This document shows positions 7,680-14,527 of a DNA stretch of 38,297 nucleotides, piece by piece. Source of the stretch: Clostridia bacterium. GTDB taxonomy: Bacteria > Bacillota > Clostridia > Christensenellales > QALW01. Made by a program: the position numbers and the translations under genes. Position 1 is the first letter of the stretch; every line of letters starts with the position of its first letter. Location: NCBI GenBank assembly GCA_900769815.1, contig CAAGID010000043.1:1-38297 (forward strand). The letters are read 5' to 3'. The notes under the pieces are model-generated. The model was not told the DNA's origin. It did no database searches and was given only the letters and a program-made list of their open reading frames with translations.

Positions 7680-9288
7680 ACCGTTACTTTTTGCCATATG
7701 CGGATTTTTGACCATTTGCATTATCGTGTGCGGTGTTTTTGCCTTTCAGCATTTTACAAGGATAGGTGTAAAAAGCACCGGCGAACATAAAATCGCAAAC
7801 AAATTAAACGACAGTATTGATATTGTCCCTTACCTTAAGGATAATAATATCTACTACTATGAAAAGGGCGAAAAAACACTTATTGCCCAAAACGTTTATG
7901 ACAAAGACAACGAAAATCCTGTTTATACAGCCGATTACGCCATTGATAAGACCTCAAAGCGGATGATTTATACAAGTGATTCAGCCTTGTATTTTTATGA
8001 CGGCACCAAGAATATAAAGATTGCCGAGGGCGTAACTGCTTGGCGTACAAGCGAGGGTCTTGAAAGCATAGCTTTTACGACAAAATATCAGGAAAGAGAA
8101 GACTTAGGCTCACTGTTTTTATATCAAAACGGCGTTATTACCTCGCTTGATGACGGTGTTAATCCTACAACCGTCAGATTTTCACAGTCGGGCAACTGCA
8201 TTTTTGCCGAAAAGCCTAACCCATACCCTCAGATACGCTCAAAGCTTTTCCGCTATGAGCTTGACGGCACAAAAACTAAGCTTCACGATGCTTCATACTC
8301 CGTTTTCTGGACCAATTCCGACGGAAGCAGTGTTATAACAGGCGAAAATGATGACGATAGTTTGTATTCTTATCGTATTTTCGCAAAAAATTTTAAAAAA
8401 GAACTGAACTTCGCAAATGTATTCTATGCCGAGCCTTCTGCCGATCAAAGTATTTTGTTTATTTTATATAATTATGACTATGATATGCAAAAGGGAACTC
8501 TTGCCGTGGTTGACTTACACTCCTTAAAAATTAAGGATATAGCCAATCAAGTAAGCTTTTTTAACTTGTCTTGTGTAACAGATTCGTCTAAGGGCGTTGT
8601 TTACAGTATCTGTACCGATGAGCTTCAAGGTCAGTATTCTATTTTTTACGGCGATATTAAGGGTAATTCAACAAGACTTATCAAAAACACCACTGAGGAA
8701 AGTCTTTATACCGTTGCAATAAACAGCGAAAAGGAAAGCGGTTACATTTTAACCTACGGCGATACGCCCAATAACGGCGGAATTTATTATATAAAATGGA
8801 AGGGTGATAAGCTTGAAACCACTCGTTATGATTTAGGCTATGTTGACTCACTTTTCTATTACGAGCTTACTGACACTGTAACTTATATTAAGAATCCCGC
8901 GTCAGGTCACGGGGAATTATATCTCTTAAATGCTGACGGAACAAAAAGTCTTATGGCAAAACAGTGCGGTGTTACCTATAATAATAGTTCAGAGCAGTAT
9001 ACAAGTGCATCAGTCCTTGCAAATGACACGAAAACCGCAATGTATTTTTTGGATATTGTTACAGGCTCAACGGCGGTAGACACCAAAGGTACGTTAAAAT
9101 TATCAAGCGGAATTACCGTTGACGAAAACGTTTCCTCTGCCTATATGGAGGCACCTATTACCTGCGGTAATATTGAGGAAATCTATTACCTTAAAGAAAC
9201 CGATGAAGGCAAGGATATGTATTATTTTAACGGCAAGGAAAGCATATTAATCGAAACCGGCGTTGACGGAATTATTGAGCTTAACTGA
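7669..9288 (+). CDS. Membrane-anchored extracytoplasmic repeat protein, probable beta-propeller
   Basis: No function is recognised for this 539-residue protein. It has an N-terminal signal anchor (about 4-26, KPLLFAICGFLTICIIVCGVF). The remainder contains recurring short units of the form IYYYEKGEKTLIAQNV, LYFYDGTKNIKIAEGV, LFLYQNGVITSLDDG, GGIYYIKWKGDKLETT and MYYFNGKESILIETGVDG. The Tyr-rich strands and turns suggest a TolB/WD40-like or DUF5050-like beta propeller. The start overlaps the coiled-coil gene by 11 nt and the next kinase gene begins 14 nt after the stop. Pairing with a DivIVA-like protein and Lgt hints at a cell-envelope role, but this is inference. It lacks a lipobox Cys at a usual place. 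Confidence 0.7.
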   Translation: MKNKPLLFAICGFLTICIIVCGVFAFQHFTRIGVKSTGEHKIANKLNDSIDIVPYLKDNNIYYYEKGEKTLIAQNVYDKDNENPVYTADYAIDKTSKRMIYTSDSALYFYDGTKNIKIAEGVTAWRTSEGLESIAFTTKYQEREDLGSLFLYQNGVITSLDDGVNPTTVRFSQSGNCIFAEKPNPYPQIRSKLFRYELDGTKTKLHDASYSVFWTNSDGSSVITGENDDDSLYSYRIFAKNFKKELNFANVFYAEPSADQSILFILYNYDYDMQKGTLAVVDLHSLKIKDIANQVSFFNLSCVTDSSKGVVYSICTDELQGQYSIFYGDIKGNSTRLIKNTTEESLYTVAINSEKESGYILTYGDTPNNGGIYYIKWKGDKLETTRYDLGYVDSLFYYELTDTVTYIKNPASGHGELYLLNADGTKSLMAKQCGVTYNNSSEQYTSASVLANDTKTAMYFLDIVTGSTAVDTKGTLKLSSGITVDENVSSAYMEAPITCGNIEEIYYLKETDEGKDMYYFNGKESILIETGVDGIIELN

Positions 9289-9302
9289 AAGGAAATCACA
9301 AA

Positions 9303-10199
9303 ATGATATATACCCTTACCCTTAATCCCTCTCTTGATTACGTGGCATTCAGCAACACCTTTAATATAGGCAAAACCAACCGCACAAAAAACGAATATAT
9401 TGTTCCGGGCGGTAAAGGGCTTAATATTTCAATTTTACTGTCTCGTCTTGGTAATTCTACCACCGCTTTGGGTTTTTCAGGGGGATTTACAGGAAAAGAA
9501 CTTGAACGCCTTTTAACCTTAGAAAAGATAAACTGTGATTTTCAAGAAGTACCGGACAACACCAGAATAAATATAAAACTCAGTGGAAACGAGATTACCG
9601 AATTTAACGGTAGCGGTATTTCTTTATCAGAAAAAGATATTCTTGCACTTTGTGAAAAAATAGGAAAGTTAAAATCAGGCGATTGGCTTTGTCTTTCAGG
9701 AAGCATTCCCAAGGGTGCCGATAACGATATATATTTAAGATTAGCTCTTTGTGCAAAAGAGGGCGTAAAAATAGTTGTAGACGCCATTGGTGAGCCGCTA
9801 AAAGAGTCTCTTATTGCTAAGCCTTTTCTTATAAAACCTAATATTGACGAGCTTTGCGACTTTTTTGATGTAGAAATAAAAACAAAAGAAGAAATAGAAC
9901 TCTATGCTAAGAAACTGCAGGAAATGGGCGCACAGAACGTTCTTGTTTCTTTAGGCCAAAAGGGTGCTATGTTAGTTGATATGAATGGCAACACCCATTT
10001 TCAGCCGTCGCCCAAAGGGCAGGTTGTAAACACGGTAGGTGCAGGCGACTCAATGATAGCAGGCTTTATTCATCACTATTCAGAAACTGCAGATTTTGCC
10101 GACAGCCTTAAGTTTGCAGTAGCCTCCGGCAGTGCCACCGCATTTTCAACATGGTTAGCCCAGCCGAAATCCATTGAAGAATTATATAAATCGTTATAA
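9303..10199 (+). CDS. PfkB-family sugar kinase, 1-phosphofructokinase type
   Basis: It probably phosphorylates fructose-1-phosphate (FruK) or tagatose-6-phosphate (LacC). The 298-residue protein begins MIYTLTLNPSLDYV, typical of this subfamily. It has the PfkB signature 1 (VPGGKGLNISILLSRLG, about 37-53), LSGSIPKG, and signature 2 with the catalytic Asp in VNTVGAGDSMIAGF (about 246-259). AAAGGAAAT precedes the ATG. It is the last gene of the ispE operon. No PTS fructose permease or FruR lies next to it, so the exact substrate cannot be settled from context. There is only a weak GC-rich hairpin after it, not a convincing terminator. Confidence 0.85.
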   Translation: MIYTLTLNPSLDYVAFSNTFNIGKTNRTKNEYIVPGGKGLNISILLSRLGNSTTALGFSGGFTGKELERLLTLEKINCDFQEVPDNTRINIKLSGNEITEFNGSGISLSEKDILALCEKIGKLKSGDWLCLSGSIPKGADNDIYLRLALCAKEGVKIVVDAIGEPLKESLIAKPFLIKPNIDELCDFFDVEIKTKEEIELYAKKLQEMGAQNVLVSLGQKGAMLVDMNGNTHFQPSPKGQVVNTVGAGDSMIAGFIHHYSETADFADSLKFAVASGSATAFSTWLAQPKSIEELYKSL

Positions 10200-10297
10200 G
10201 AAAAACCCCTTGCTTTGGGCTAATTCTCTTAAGGATGTTTACAAATTTCTGCAGATGGACTTTTCTTTCTGCCGATTTGTGTTTTAATGGAGTTAAC

Positions 10298-10337
10298 GAA
10301 AATATGGGCTTCGCCCGAATCATTTGTGCCACAAATG
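10298..10337 (+). repeat. Pair of compact hairpins in the GNAT leader
   Basis: GGGCTTCGCCC (about 10308-10318) and CATTTGTG-C-CACAAATG (10321-10337, perfect 8-bp arms) lie between the FruK-type kinase stop and the GNAT gene. The rest of 10200-10367 contains no gene. Their tight form resembles the short hairpins at the far right end of the window (38189-38258). Confidence 0.5.
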
Positions 10338-10367
10338 CGAAACTTGCAAAAAACGAGGAGTATTACG

Positions 10368-10817
10368 ATGAAAACCTTATCAACGGAACGATTGATTTTA
10401 CGAAATTGGTGTGAGGATGATATTGGTTGCTCAGTTCATAATGAAGATACAATCCGATATTTGATGAATGTGAAGAATAATTATGCTATCGTTTTAAAAG
10501 AAAACAATGAGATTATCGGAACTATAGGGTTGAACGAAGATGCCGACGGTAAAGAAAATATACGCAATGTGGGAGTTAGAATTATTCCGGGTCATCAAAA
10601 TCGAGGGTATATAACAGAAGCATTAAAAGCCGTTGTTAGCTCTGTTCGTAATATAACTGATACATTATCTTGGTTTTGTAGGGCAGATGACTTGAGAAGC
10701 CAACATATAGCAAAAAAATTTGGATTTGTATATGTAAAGACATTTGCTAAAGATCAATATAATTTGCCGTGTGATTTTTATTACTACATATTAGATAAAA
10801 ACTCCAACAGTTTTTGA
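10368..10817 (+). CDS. GNAT-family N-acetyltransferase (short form)
   Basis: The 149-residue protein resembles RimJ/RimL-like acetyltransferases, which use acetyl-CoA to acetylate protein N-termini or small amines; the substrate is unknown. Recognisable are the N-terminal STERLILRNWCEDD segment, the beta strands YAIVLKENNEIIGTIGL, the acetyl-CoA loop region GHQNRGYITEALKAVV, and the late AKKFGFVYVKTF. Usual members are about 170-180 residues. Here the stretch between the first strand and YAIVLKENN is about 25 residues short, which may be an internal deletion or a natural compact form. The frame is open from 10287, but ATG 10368 has GAGGAG 7 nt upstream. The stop codon lies in the loop of the downstream terminator. 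Confidence 0.85.
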   Translation: MKTLSTERLILRNWCEDDIGCSVHNEDTIRYLMNVKNNYAIVLKENNEIIGTIGLNEDADGKENIRNVGVRIIPGHQNRGYITEALKAVVSSVRNITDTLSWFCRADDLRSQHIAKKFGFVYVKTFAKDQYNLPCDFYYYILDKNSNSF

Positions 10818-10834
10818 TCACTGTTGGAGTTTTA
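10797..10834. terminator. Bidirectional rho-independent terminator containing the GNAT stop codon
   Basis: ACTCCAACAG (10801-10810), a 10-nt loop and CTGTTGGAGT (10821-10830) form a perfect stem. It is flanked by AAAA on the left and TTTT on the right, so it can work for GNAT (+) and kdgK (-). The GNAT TGA lies in the loop. Confidence 0.85.
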
Positions 10835-10870
10835 TCTTACTTATGACAACCTGCCATTACGCAAGGGATT

Positions 10871-10891
10871 TTTCAAGAGTTTTTTTGCTCT
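10871..10891. repeat. End fragment of the intergenic foldback repeat
   Basis: TTTCAAGAGTTTTTT followed by TGCTCT matches the right end of the element at 15741-15762 almost exactly. In both places it stops 3 nt before the stop codon of a minus-strand gene. A related CATAAG...ATAAAAC segment lies on the minus strand near 10830-10845. Confidence 0.5.
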
Positions 10892-10894
10892 GGG

Positions 10895-11914
10895 TTATCT
10901 CTGTACGCGGCCGGAACCATCTCCACCCGCCAAAGTCTGTACTTCTGCAACTGATACCATATTAAGGTCACCTTCGATGGAGTGCTTAAGACAGCTTGCA
11001 GCAACGGCAAACTCAATAGTTTCCTGTGAAGAATAGTTATTAAGTGAAGCGTAGATAAGGCCTGCACCGAAGCTATCGCCACCGCCTACACGGTCAACGA
11101 TATGCATTAAATAGTTCTTTGAGAAGAAGTATTCACCGTTCTCGTAAAGCATTGCAGCCCAATTATTATCGTTTGCAGAAATTGATGAACGAAGTGTAAT
11201 TGCAACCTTCTTGAAGCCGAAACGGTCAGCAAGCTGTTTTGCAACGTCCTTATAGCCTTCGTGGTTAACTTTACCTGTTGTAACGTCAGTATTTGCGGCT
11301 TTAATGCCGAATACGTCAGAAGCGTCTTCTTCGTTAGCGATGCAAACGTCAACGTATTTGCATAATTCGCCCATTACCTGACCGGCCTTTTCCTTTGTCC
11401 ATAACTTTTTACGGTAGTTAAGGTCGCAGGAGATGGTAATATTCTTTTCCTTAGCCTTTTTGCAGGCTTCAAGGCAGATTTCAGCAACGTTATCGCCTAA
11501 AGCAGGAGTAATGCCTGTGAAGTGGAACCAATCAACGTTTTCAAAAATCTTATCCCAATCGAAATCTTCCTTTGTTGCAGTTGCAATGGATGAGCCTGCA
11601 CGGTCATAAACAACCTTTGAAGGTCTCTGGCTGGCACCCTTTTCAAGGAAATAGATACCTACTCTGTCACCACCACGGGTAATAAGAGAAGTGTCAACAC
11701 CGAATTTTCTTACTGCGTTAATACCTGCCTGACCGATTTCGTGCTTAGGAAGCTTTGTAACGAAAGCGGTATCAATGCCGAAATTAGCAAGTGATACTGC
11801 AACGTTTGCTTCTCCGCCACCGTAGGTTGCACCGTATTTTTCTGCCTGCACGAAACGATAATATCCTTCAGGTGCAAGACGAAGCATAATTTCACCAAAT
11901 GTAATAACTCTCAT
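10895..11914 (-). CDS. kdgK: 2-dehydro-3-deoxygluconokinase
   Basis: It phosphorylates 2-keto-3-deoxygluconate to KDPG, the substrate of the aldolase encoded just upstream. The 339-residue PfkB-family kinase starts MRVITFGEIMLRLAPEGYYRF. It has the sugar-binding GGGEANVAVSLANFG (about 31-45) and the catalytic signature VDRVGGGDSFGAGLIYA with its Asp. The VGGGD variant instead of VGAGD is, as I recall, common in Clostridia KdgK proteins. AAAGGAG precedes ATG and it begins 18 nt after the aldolase stop, so the two form an operon read from the 12934-12962 promoter. Together they complete the last steps of pectin/uronate breakdown; the upstream isomerases are not in the window. Confidence 0.93.
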   Translation of the reverse strand: MRVITFGEIMLRLAPEGYYRFVQAEKYGATYGGGEANVAVSLANFGIDTAFVTKLPKHEIGQAGINAVRKFGVDTSLITRGGDRVGIYFLEKGASQRPSKVVYDRAGSSIATATKEDFDWDKIFENVDWFHFTGITPALGDNVAEICLEACKKAKEKNITISCDLNYRKKLWTKEKAGQVMGELCKYVDVCIANEEDASDVFGIKAANTDVTTGKVNHEGYKDVAKQLADRFGFKKVAITLRSSISANDNNWAAMLYENGEYFFSKNYLMHIVDRVGGGDSFGAGLIYASLNNYSSQETIEFAVAASCLKHSIEGDLNMVSVAEVQTLAGGDGSGRVQR

Positions 11915-11932
11915 TTTATATATCTCCTTTAA

Positions 11933-12898
11933 TTATTTTTTCTGTACAAGATGAAGAGCAAATCCGCCAAAATCTTCCTTAAGATAGATGGCAACAAGCT
12001 TGCCGTCCTTATCAAACTTCTTTGTATCCTCATCAAAATGAACACCGCGTTTTTCAAGGTGGTAAACGGCACGCTCAATATAGTTTGTCTGAATTGCTAT
12101 ATGTCCGTTCTTGCCTAAATAGGGGCTCTTCATAAGCTCGATAACTCCGCCTGCAAATACGCTGGAATTACCTTCTTTAGCACTAAAGCCAAAGAAATTA
12201 TTGAAAAGACCTGCAAGGCTAAGTGCGTTGTCGGCTGAATCAAGGTTAATGCCAACATGTGCAAGGTTAAAGCCAAGCATCTCGGTAACTGCGGTGCGGG
12301 TAAGCTCCTCAATTTTATCAAAATCACCTGCTTTTACAAGTGCCTTATCAACCATCCAGCTTCCACCGCAAGCAATAATCTTATTGAAATCAAGATAATC
12401 CTTTAAATTTGCAGCGTTGATACCGCCTGTAGGCATAAACTTAACCTTTCCGTAAGGTGCACTCATAGCCTTTATCATTTTTAAGCCGCCTGCTGCTTCG
12501 GCAGGGAAGAACTTAACAACCTCAAGACCAAGCTCGAGAGCGCGTTCAATATCGCTGGGGGATGAGCAACCGGGTGTTACGGGAATACCCTTATCAACAC
12601 AGTATTTTACAACCGTAGGGTTAAGGCCGGGGCTTACAATAAATTTTGCACCGGCATTTACAGCCTTATCAACCTGCTCGCAGGTAAGTACAGTTCCTGC
12701 ACCGATAAGCATATCGGGAAACTCATTTGCCATAATGCGGATTGCTTCTTCAGCAGCAGCAGTACGGAAAGTAACTTCTGCAACGGGAAGACCGCCTGCA
12801 CAAAGTGCTTTTGCAAGGGGGCGTGCGTCTTTTGCATCGTCAAGTGCAACAACGGGAACGATACCCAACTTTGAAATTTCAGTTAACACAGCGTTCAT
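11933..12898 (-). CDS. eda: KDPG/KHG aldolase fused to a C-terminal VOC (glyoxalase-fold) domain
   Basis: The aldolase splits 2-keto-3-deoxy-6-phosphogluconate into pyruvate and glyceraldehyde-3-phosphate. Residues 1-208 are a normal Eda domain with Glu41 in VAEVTFRT, the Schiff-base Lys129 in VVKFFPAEAAGG, and MPTGGI near 155-160. Normal Eda is about 205-215 residues, whereas this protein has 321. Residues about 211-320 form a VOC-like unit (AHVGINLDS, GGVIELM, GHIAIQTNYIERAVYHL, FALHLVQKK). VOC metal ligands appear as His213, Glu253 and His265, but the usual final Glu is His. The role of the extra domain is unknown. The start ATG has AAAGGAG upstream. The promoter is near-perfect and kdgK follows by 18 nt. 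Confidence 0.92.
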   Translation of the reverse strand: MNAVLTEISKLGIVPVVALDDAKDARPLAKALCAGGLPVAEVTFRTAAAEEAIRIMANEFPDMLIGAGTVLTCEQVDKAVNAGAKFIVSPGLNPTVVKYCVDKGIPVTPGCSSPSDIERALELGLEVVKFFPAEAAGGLKMIKAMSAPYGKVKFMPTGGINAANLKDYLDFNKIIACGGSWMVDKALVKAGDFDKIEELTRTAVTEMLGFNLAHVGINLDSADNALSLAGLFNNFFGFSAKEGNSSVFAGGVIELMKSPYLGKNGHIAIQTNYIERAVYHLEKRGVHFDEDTKKFDKDGKLVAIYLKEDFGGFALHLVQKK

Positions 12899-12933
12899 TT
12901 TAAAAATTTCTCCTTTTATTTATTTATGTTTAA

Positions 12934-12962
12934 ATTATACAATTTATAAATGCAAATGTCAA
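12934..12962 (-). promoter_or_regulatory. Consensus sigma-A promoter of eda-kdgK
   Basis: The minus strand has TTGACA (12962-12957), a 17-bp spacer and TATAAT (12939-12934), 36 bp before the eda ATG. This perfect match suggests strong basal activity held in check by a repressor. Confidence 0.8.
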
Positions 12963-12967
12963 CATTT
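12954..12967. promoter_or_regulatory. Palindrome over the eda -35 box, possible operator
   Basis: AAATGTCAACATTT is a 14-bp inverted repeat with two central bases and covers the -35 hexamer. Placement over a core promoter element is typical of repressor sites. No regulator assignment can be made from sequence alone; the divergent WYL protein is one candidate. Confidence 0.4.
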
Positions 12968-13093
12968 ACAACGGAAAACTTTATTGTTTTTTTTGTCTTT
13001 TTTTTATGTAATTCTTGCAAAATAAACAATGTTCTTTATATTTATTTTATCATATGCAAAAAACAATGTAAATTGGAAAAATGACAAAATATA

Positions 13094-13122
13094 TTGACAA
13101 TATTGCAGAAGTTCTATATGAT
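13094..13122 (+). promoter_or_regulatory. Sigma-A promoter of the WYL regulator
   Basis: TTGACA (13094-13099), a 17-bp spacer, TATGAT (13117-13122). It is 34 bp before the chosen ATG at 13157, and this also argues against the earlier in-frame start at 13094. Confidence 0.75.
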
Positions 13123-13156
13123 ACCATTAAGGATAATTACAAGGGGAGTGGTTAAT

Positions 13157-14134
13157 ATGGCTAAATCTTCTAATCAAAAGCTTAAGCTTATTTATCTTAA
13201 GGAAATTTTTGAGGAATATACCGATAAAGATAATTTTATCACGATGGAAAAGATTGTTTCCCTTTTAGATGCCCGCGGTGTAAAAGCCGAAAGAAAGAGT
13301 ATTTATGAAGATATTTACGCTTTAAAAGATTTGGGAATGGATATAGAACTTATCCGCAACAAAGGCTATCATCTTTCTTCCCGTACCTTTGAGCTTGCCG
13401 AATTAAAGCTTCTCGTTGATGCCGTACAGGCATCAAAATTCATTACCGAAACAAAAAGTGCTGAGCTTATAAAAAAGCTTGAAGGTCTTACAAGCAAAAA
13501 TAACGCCAAGGAGCTTCAGCATTCAGTAATTATGCGTGAAAGAATAAAATCAATGAACGAAAGCGTTTACTTAAACGTTGACATTATTCAGAGTGCAATG
13601 GCAAAAAATAAAAAAATTCTGTTTAAATATTTTGAGTGGGATATAAATAAATCTAGACGTTTCAGAAAAGACGGCGGAAATTATCAGGTAAGCCCTTGGG
13701 CGCTTACGTGGGATGACGAAAATTATTATCTGCTTGCCCACGATAAAGAAACGGATATTATAAAGCATTTCCGCGTTGATAAAATGGTTGATATTGTGCT
13801 TTCCGAGGAAATGCGTGAGGGCAGTGATTCCACTAACCGCTTTGATACGGCAAACTATTCCCGAAAGATGTTCGGTATGTTCGGCGGAGAAACGAAAAAG
13901 GTTAAATTGCGTTGTCATAATTCCCTTATAGGCGTTTTTATTGACCGCTTCGGCAGAAATATTATTGTTTCCCCTGACGGCGAATATTTTGAAGTCATTG
14001 TTGAAGTTGCGGTAAGCCCCGTTTTCTTATCTTGGATTATGCAGTTCGGCGATAAAGTTCAGGTGCTTTCGCCCACAGACGTTAAAGCCGAACTTTTATC
14101 CTTGGCTGAAAAAATTATCGAAAAAAATTCTTAA
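13157..14134 (+). CDS. WYL-domain, DeoR-like HTH transcriptional regulator
   Basis: The 325-residue protein has an N-terminal winged-helix region (about 10-75, FITMEKIVSLLDARGVKAERKSIYEDIYALKDLG). A central WYL domain follows, with the WDDENYYLLAHDKE segment near 200 standing in for the WYL signature, and a C-terminal WCX-like extension. WYL regulators sense ligands, often nucleotides or single-stranded DNA, but some control metabolic genes. The ATG at 13157 is chosen because AGGGGAG lies 8-9 nt upstream and the promoter at 13094-13122 covers the longer frame. It is divergent from eda-kdgK, so it may regulate that operon; this is inference from position. Confidence 0.88.
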   Translation: MAKSSNQKLKLIYLKEIFEEYTDKDNFITMEKIVSLLDARGVKAERKSIYEDIYALKDLGMDIELIRNKGYHLSSRTFELAELKLLVDAVQASKFITETKSAELIKKLEGLTSKNNAKELQHSVIMRERIKSMNESVYLNVDIIQSAMAKNKKILFKYFEWDINKSRRFRKDGGNYQVSPWALTWDDENYYLLAHDKETDIIKHFRVDKMVDIVLSEEMREGSDSTNRFDTANYSRKMFGMFGGETKKVKLRCHNSLIGVFIDRFGRNIIVSPDGEYFEVIVEVAVSPVFLSWIMQFGDKVQVLSPTDVKAELLSLAEKIIEKNS

Positions 14135-14211
14135 AAATTTTCCAAAGTCCCGTTTTTTGTACTTACATTATTGTATAATCAGGGTGTAGAACAAAAAAGG
14201 AGGACTTAAAA

Positions 14212-14385
14212 ATGAGTGCTTTAATTATCATAATGCTTTGGATTGGATTAAATCTTACAATAGAACGTTTTCTTAATAAGAAAATGGAAGCAAAAAAGAA
14301 AAGAACAAGAAAGATTCAAAGAAAAAACTATGATTTTGATATTCTTTCCTTTAATGATGAAATCCAATTAAAGAAAAGTGCATAA
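14212..14385 (+). CDS. Small basic membrane-associated protein, 57 residues
   Basis: The product is unrecognised. A perfect AGGAGG ribosome site (14199-14204) lies 7 nt before ATG, a TATAAT -10 (14174-14179) lies upstream and a clear terminator follows the stop, so the gene is well framed despite its size. Residues 1-17 (MSALIIIMLWIGLNLTI) are hydrophobic and could insert in the membrane. Residues 22-40 are very basic (KKMEAKKKRTRK) and the C-terminus is mixed (YDFDILSFNDEIQLKKSA). It is monocistronic. The form suggests a small membrane regulator or a structural peptide, but I see no family. Confidence 0.7.
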   Translation: MSALIIIMLWIGLNLTIERFLNKKMEAKKKRTRKIQRKNYDFDILSFNDEIQLKKSA

Positions 14386-14390
14386 AGCAA

Positions 14391-14419
14391 AAAAGCAGAA
14401 CTCTCTGCTTTTTACTTTT
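14391..14419 (+). terminator. Rho-independent terminator after the 57-residue gene
   Basis: AAAAGCAGA (14391-14399), loop ACTC, TCTGCTTTT (14404-14412), then TACTTTTTT. Confidence 0.8.
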
Positions 14420-14454
14420 TTCTGCAAAAAGTTTATTAAAATTTTTTAAACTAC

Positions 14455-14483
14455 TTGATATTTTTTTTATTTCGTGATATTAT
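14455..14483 (+). promoter_or_regulatory. Promoter of the SH3b protein gene
   Basis: TTGATA (14455-14460), a 17-bp spacer, TATTAT (14478-14483), with an upstream TG making an extended -10. Confidence 0.65.
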
Positions 14484-14527
14484 ATATACAATGAAATAAA
14501 CATATCATTTAATGGAGGTATTTTTAT

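Noticed and set aside
13094..13156. Longer N-terminus of the WYL regulator starting at 13094
   Set aside because: The first codons fall within the promoter (TTGACA at 13094), there is no ribosome site, and the ATG at 13157 has a good one.
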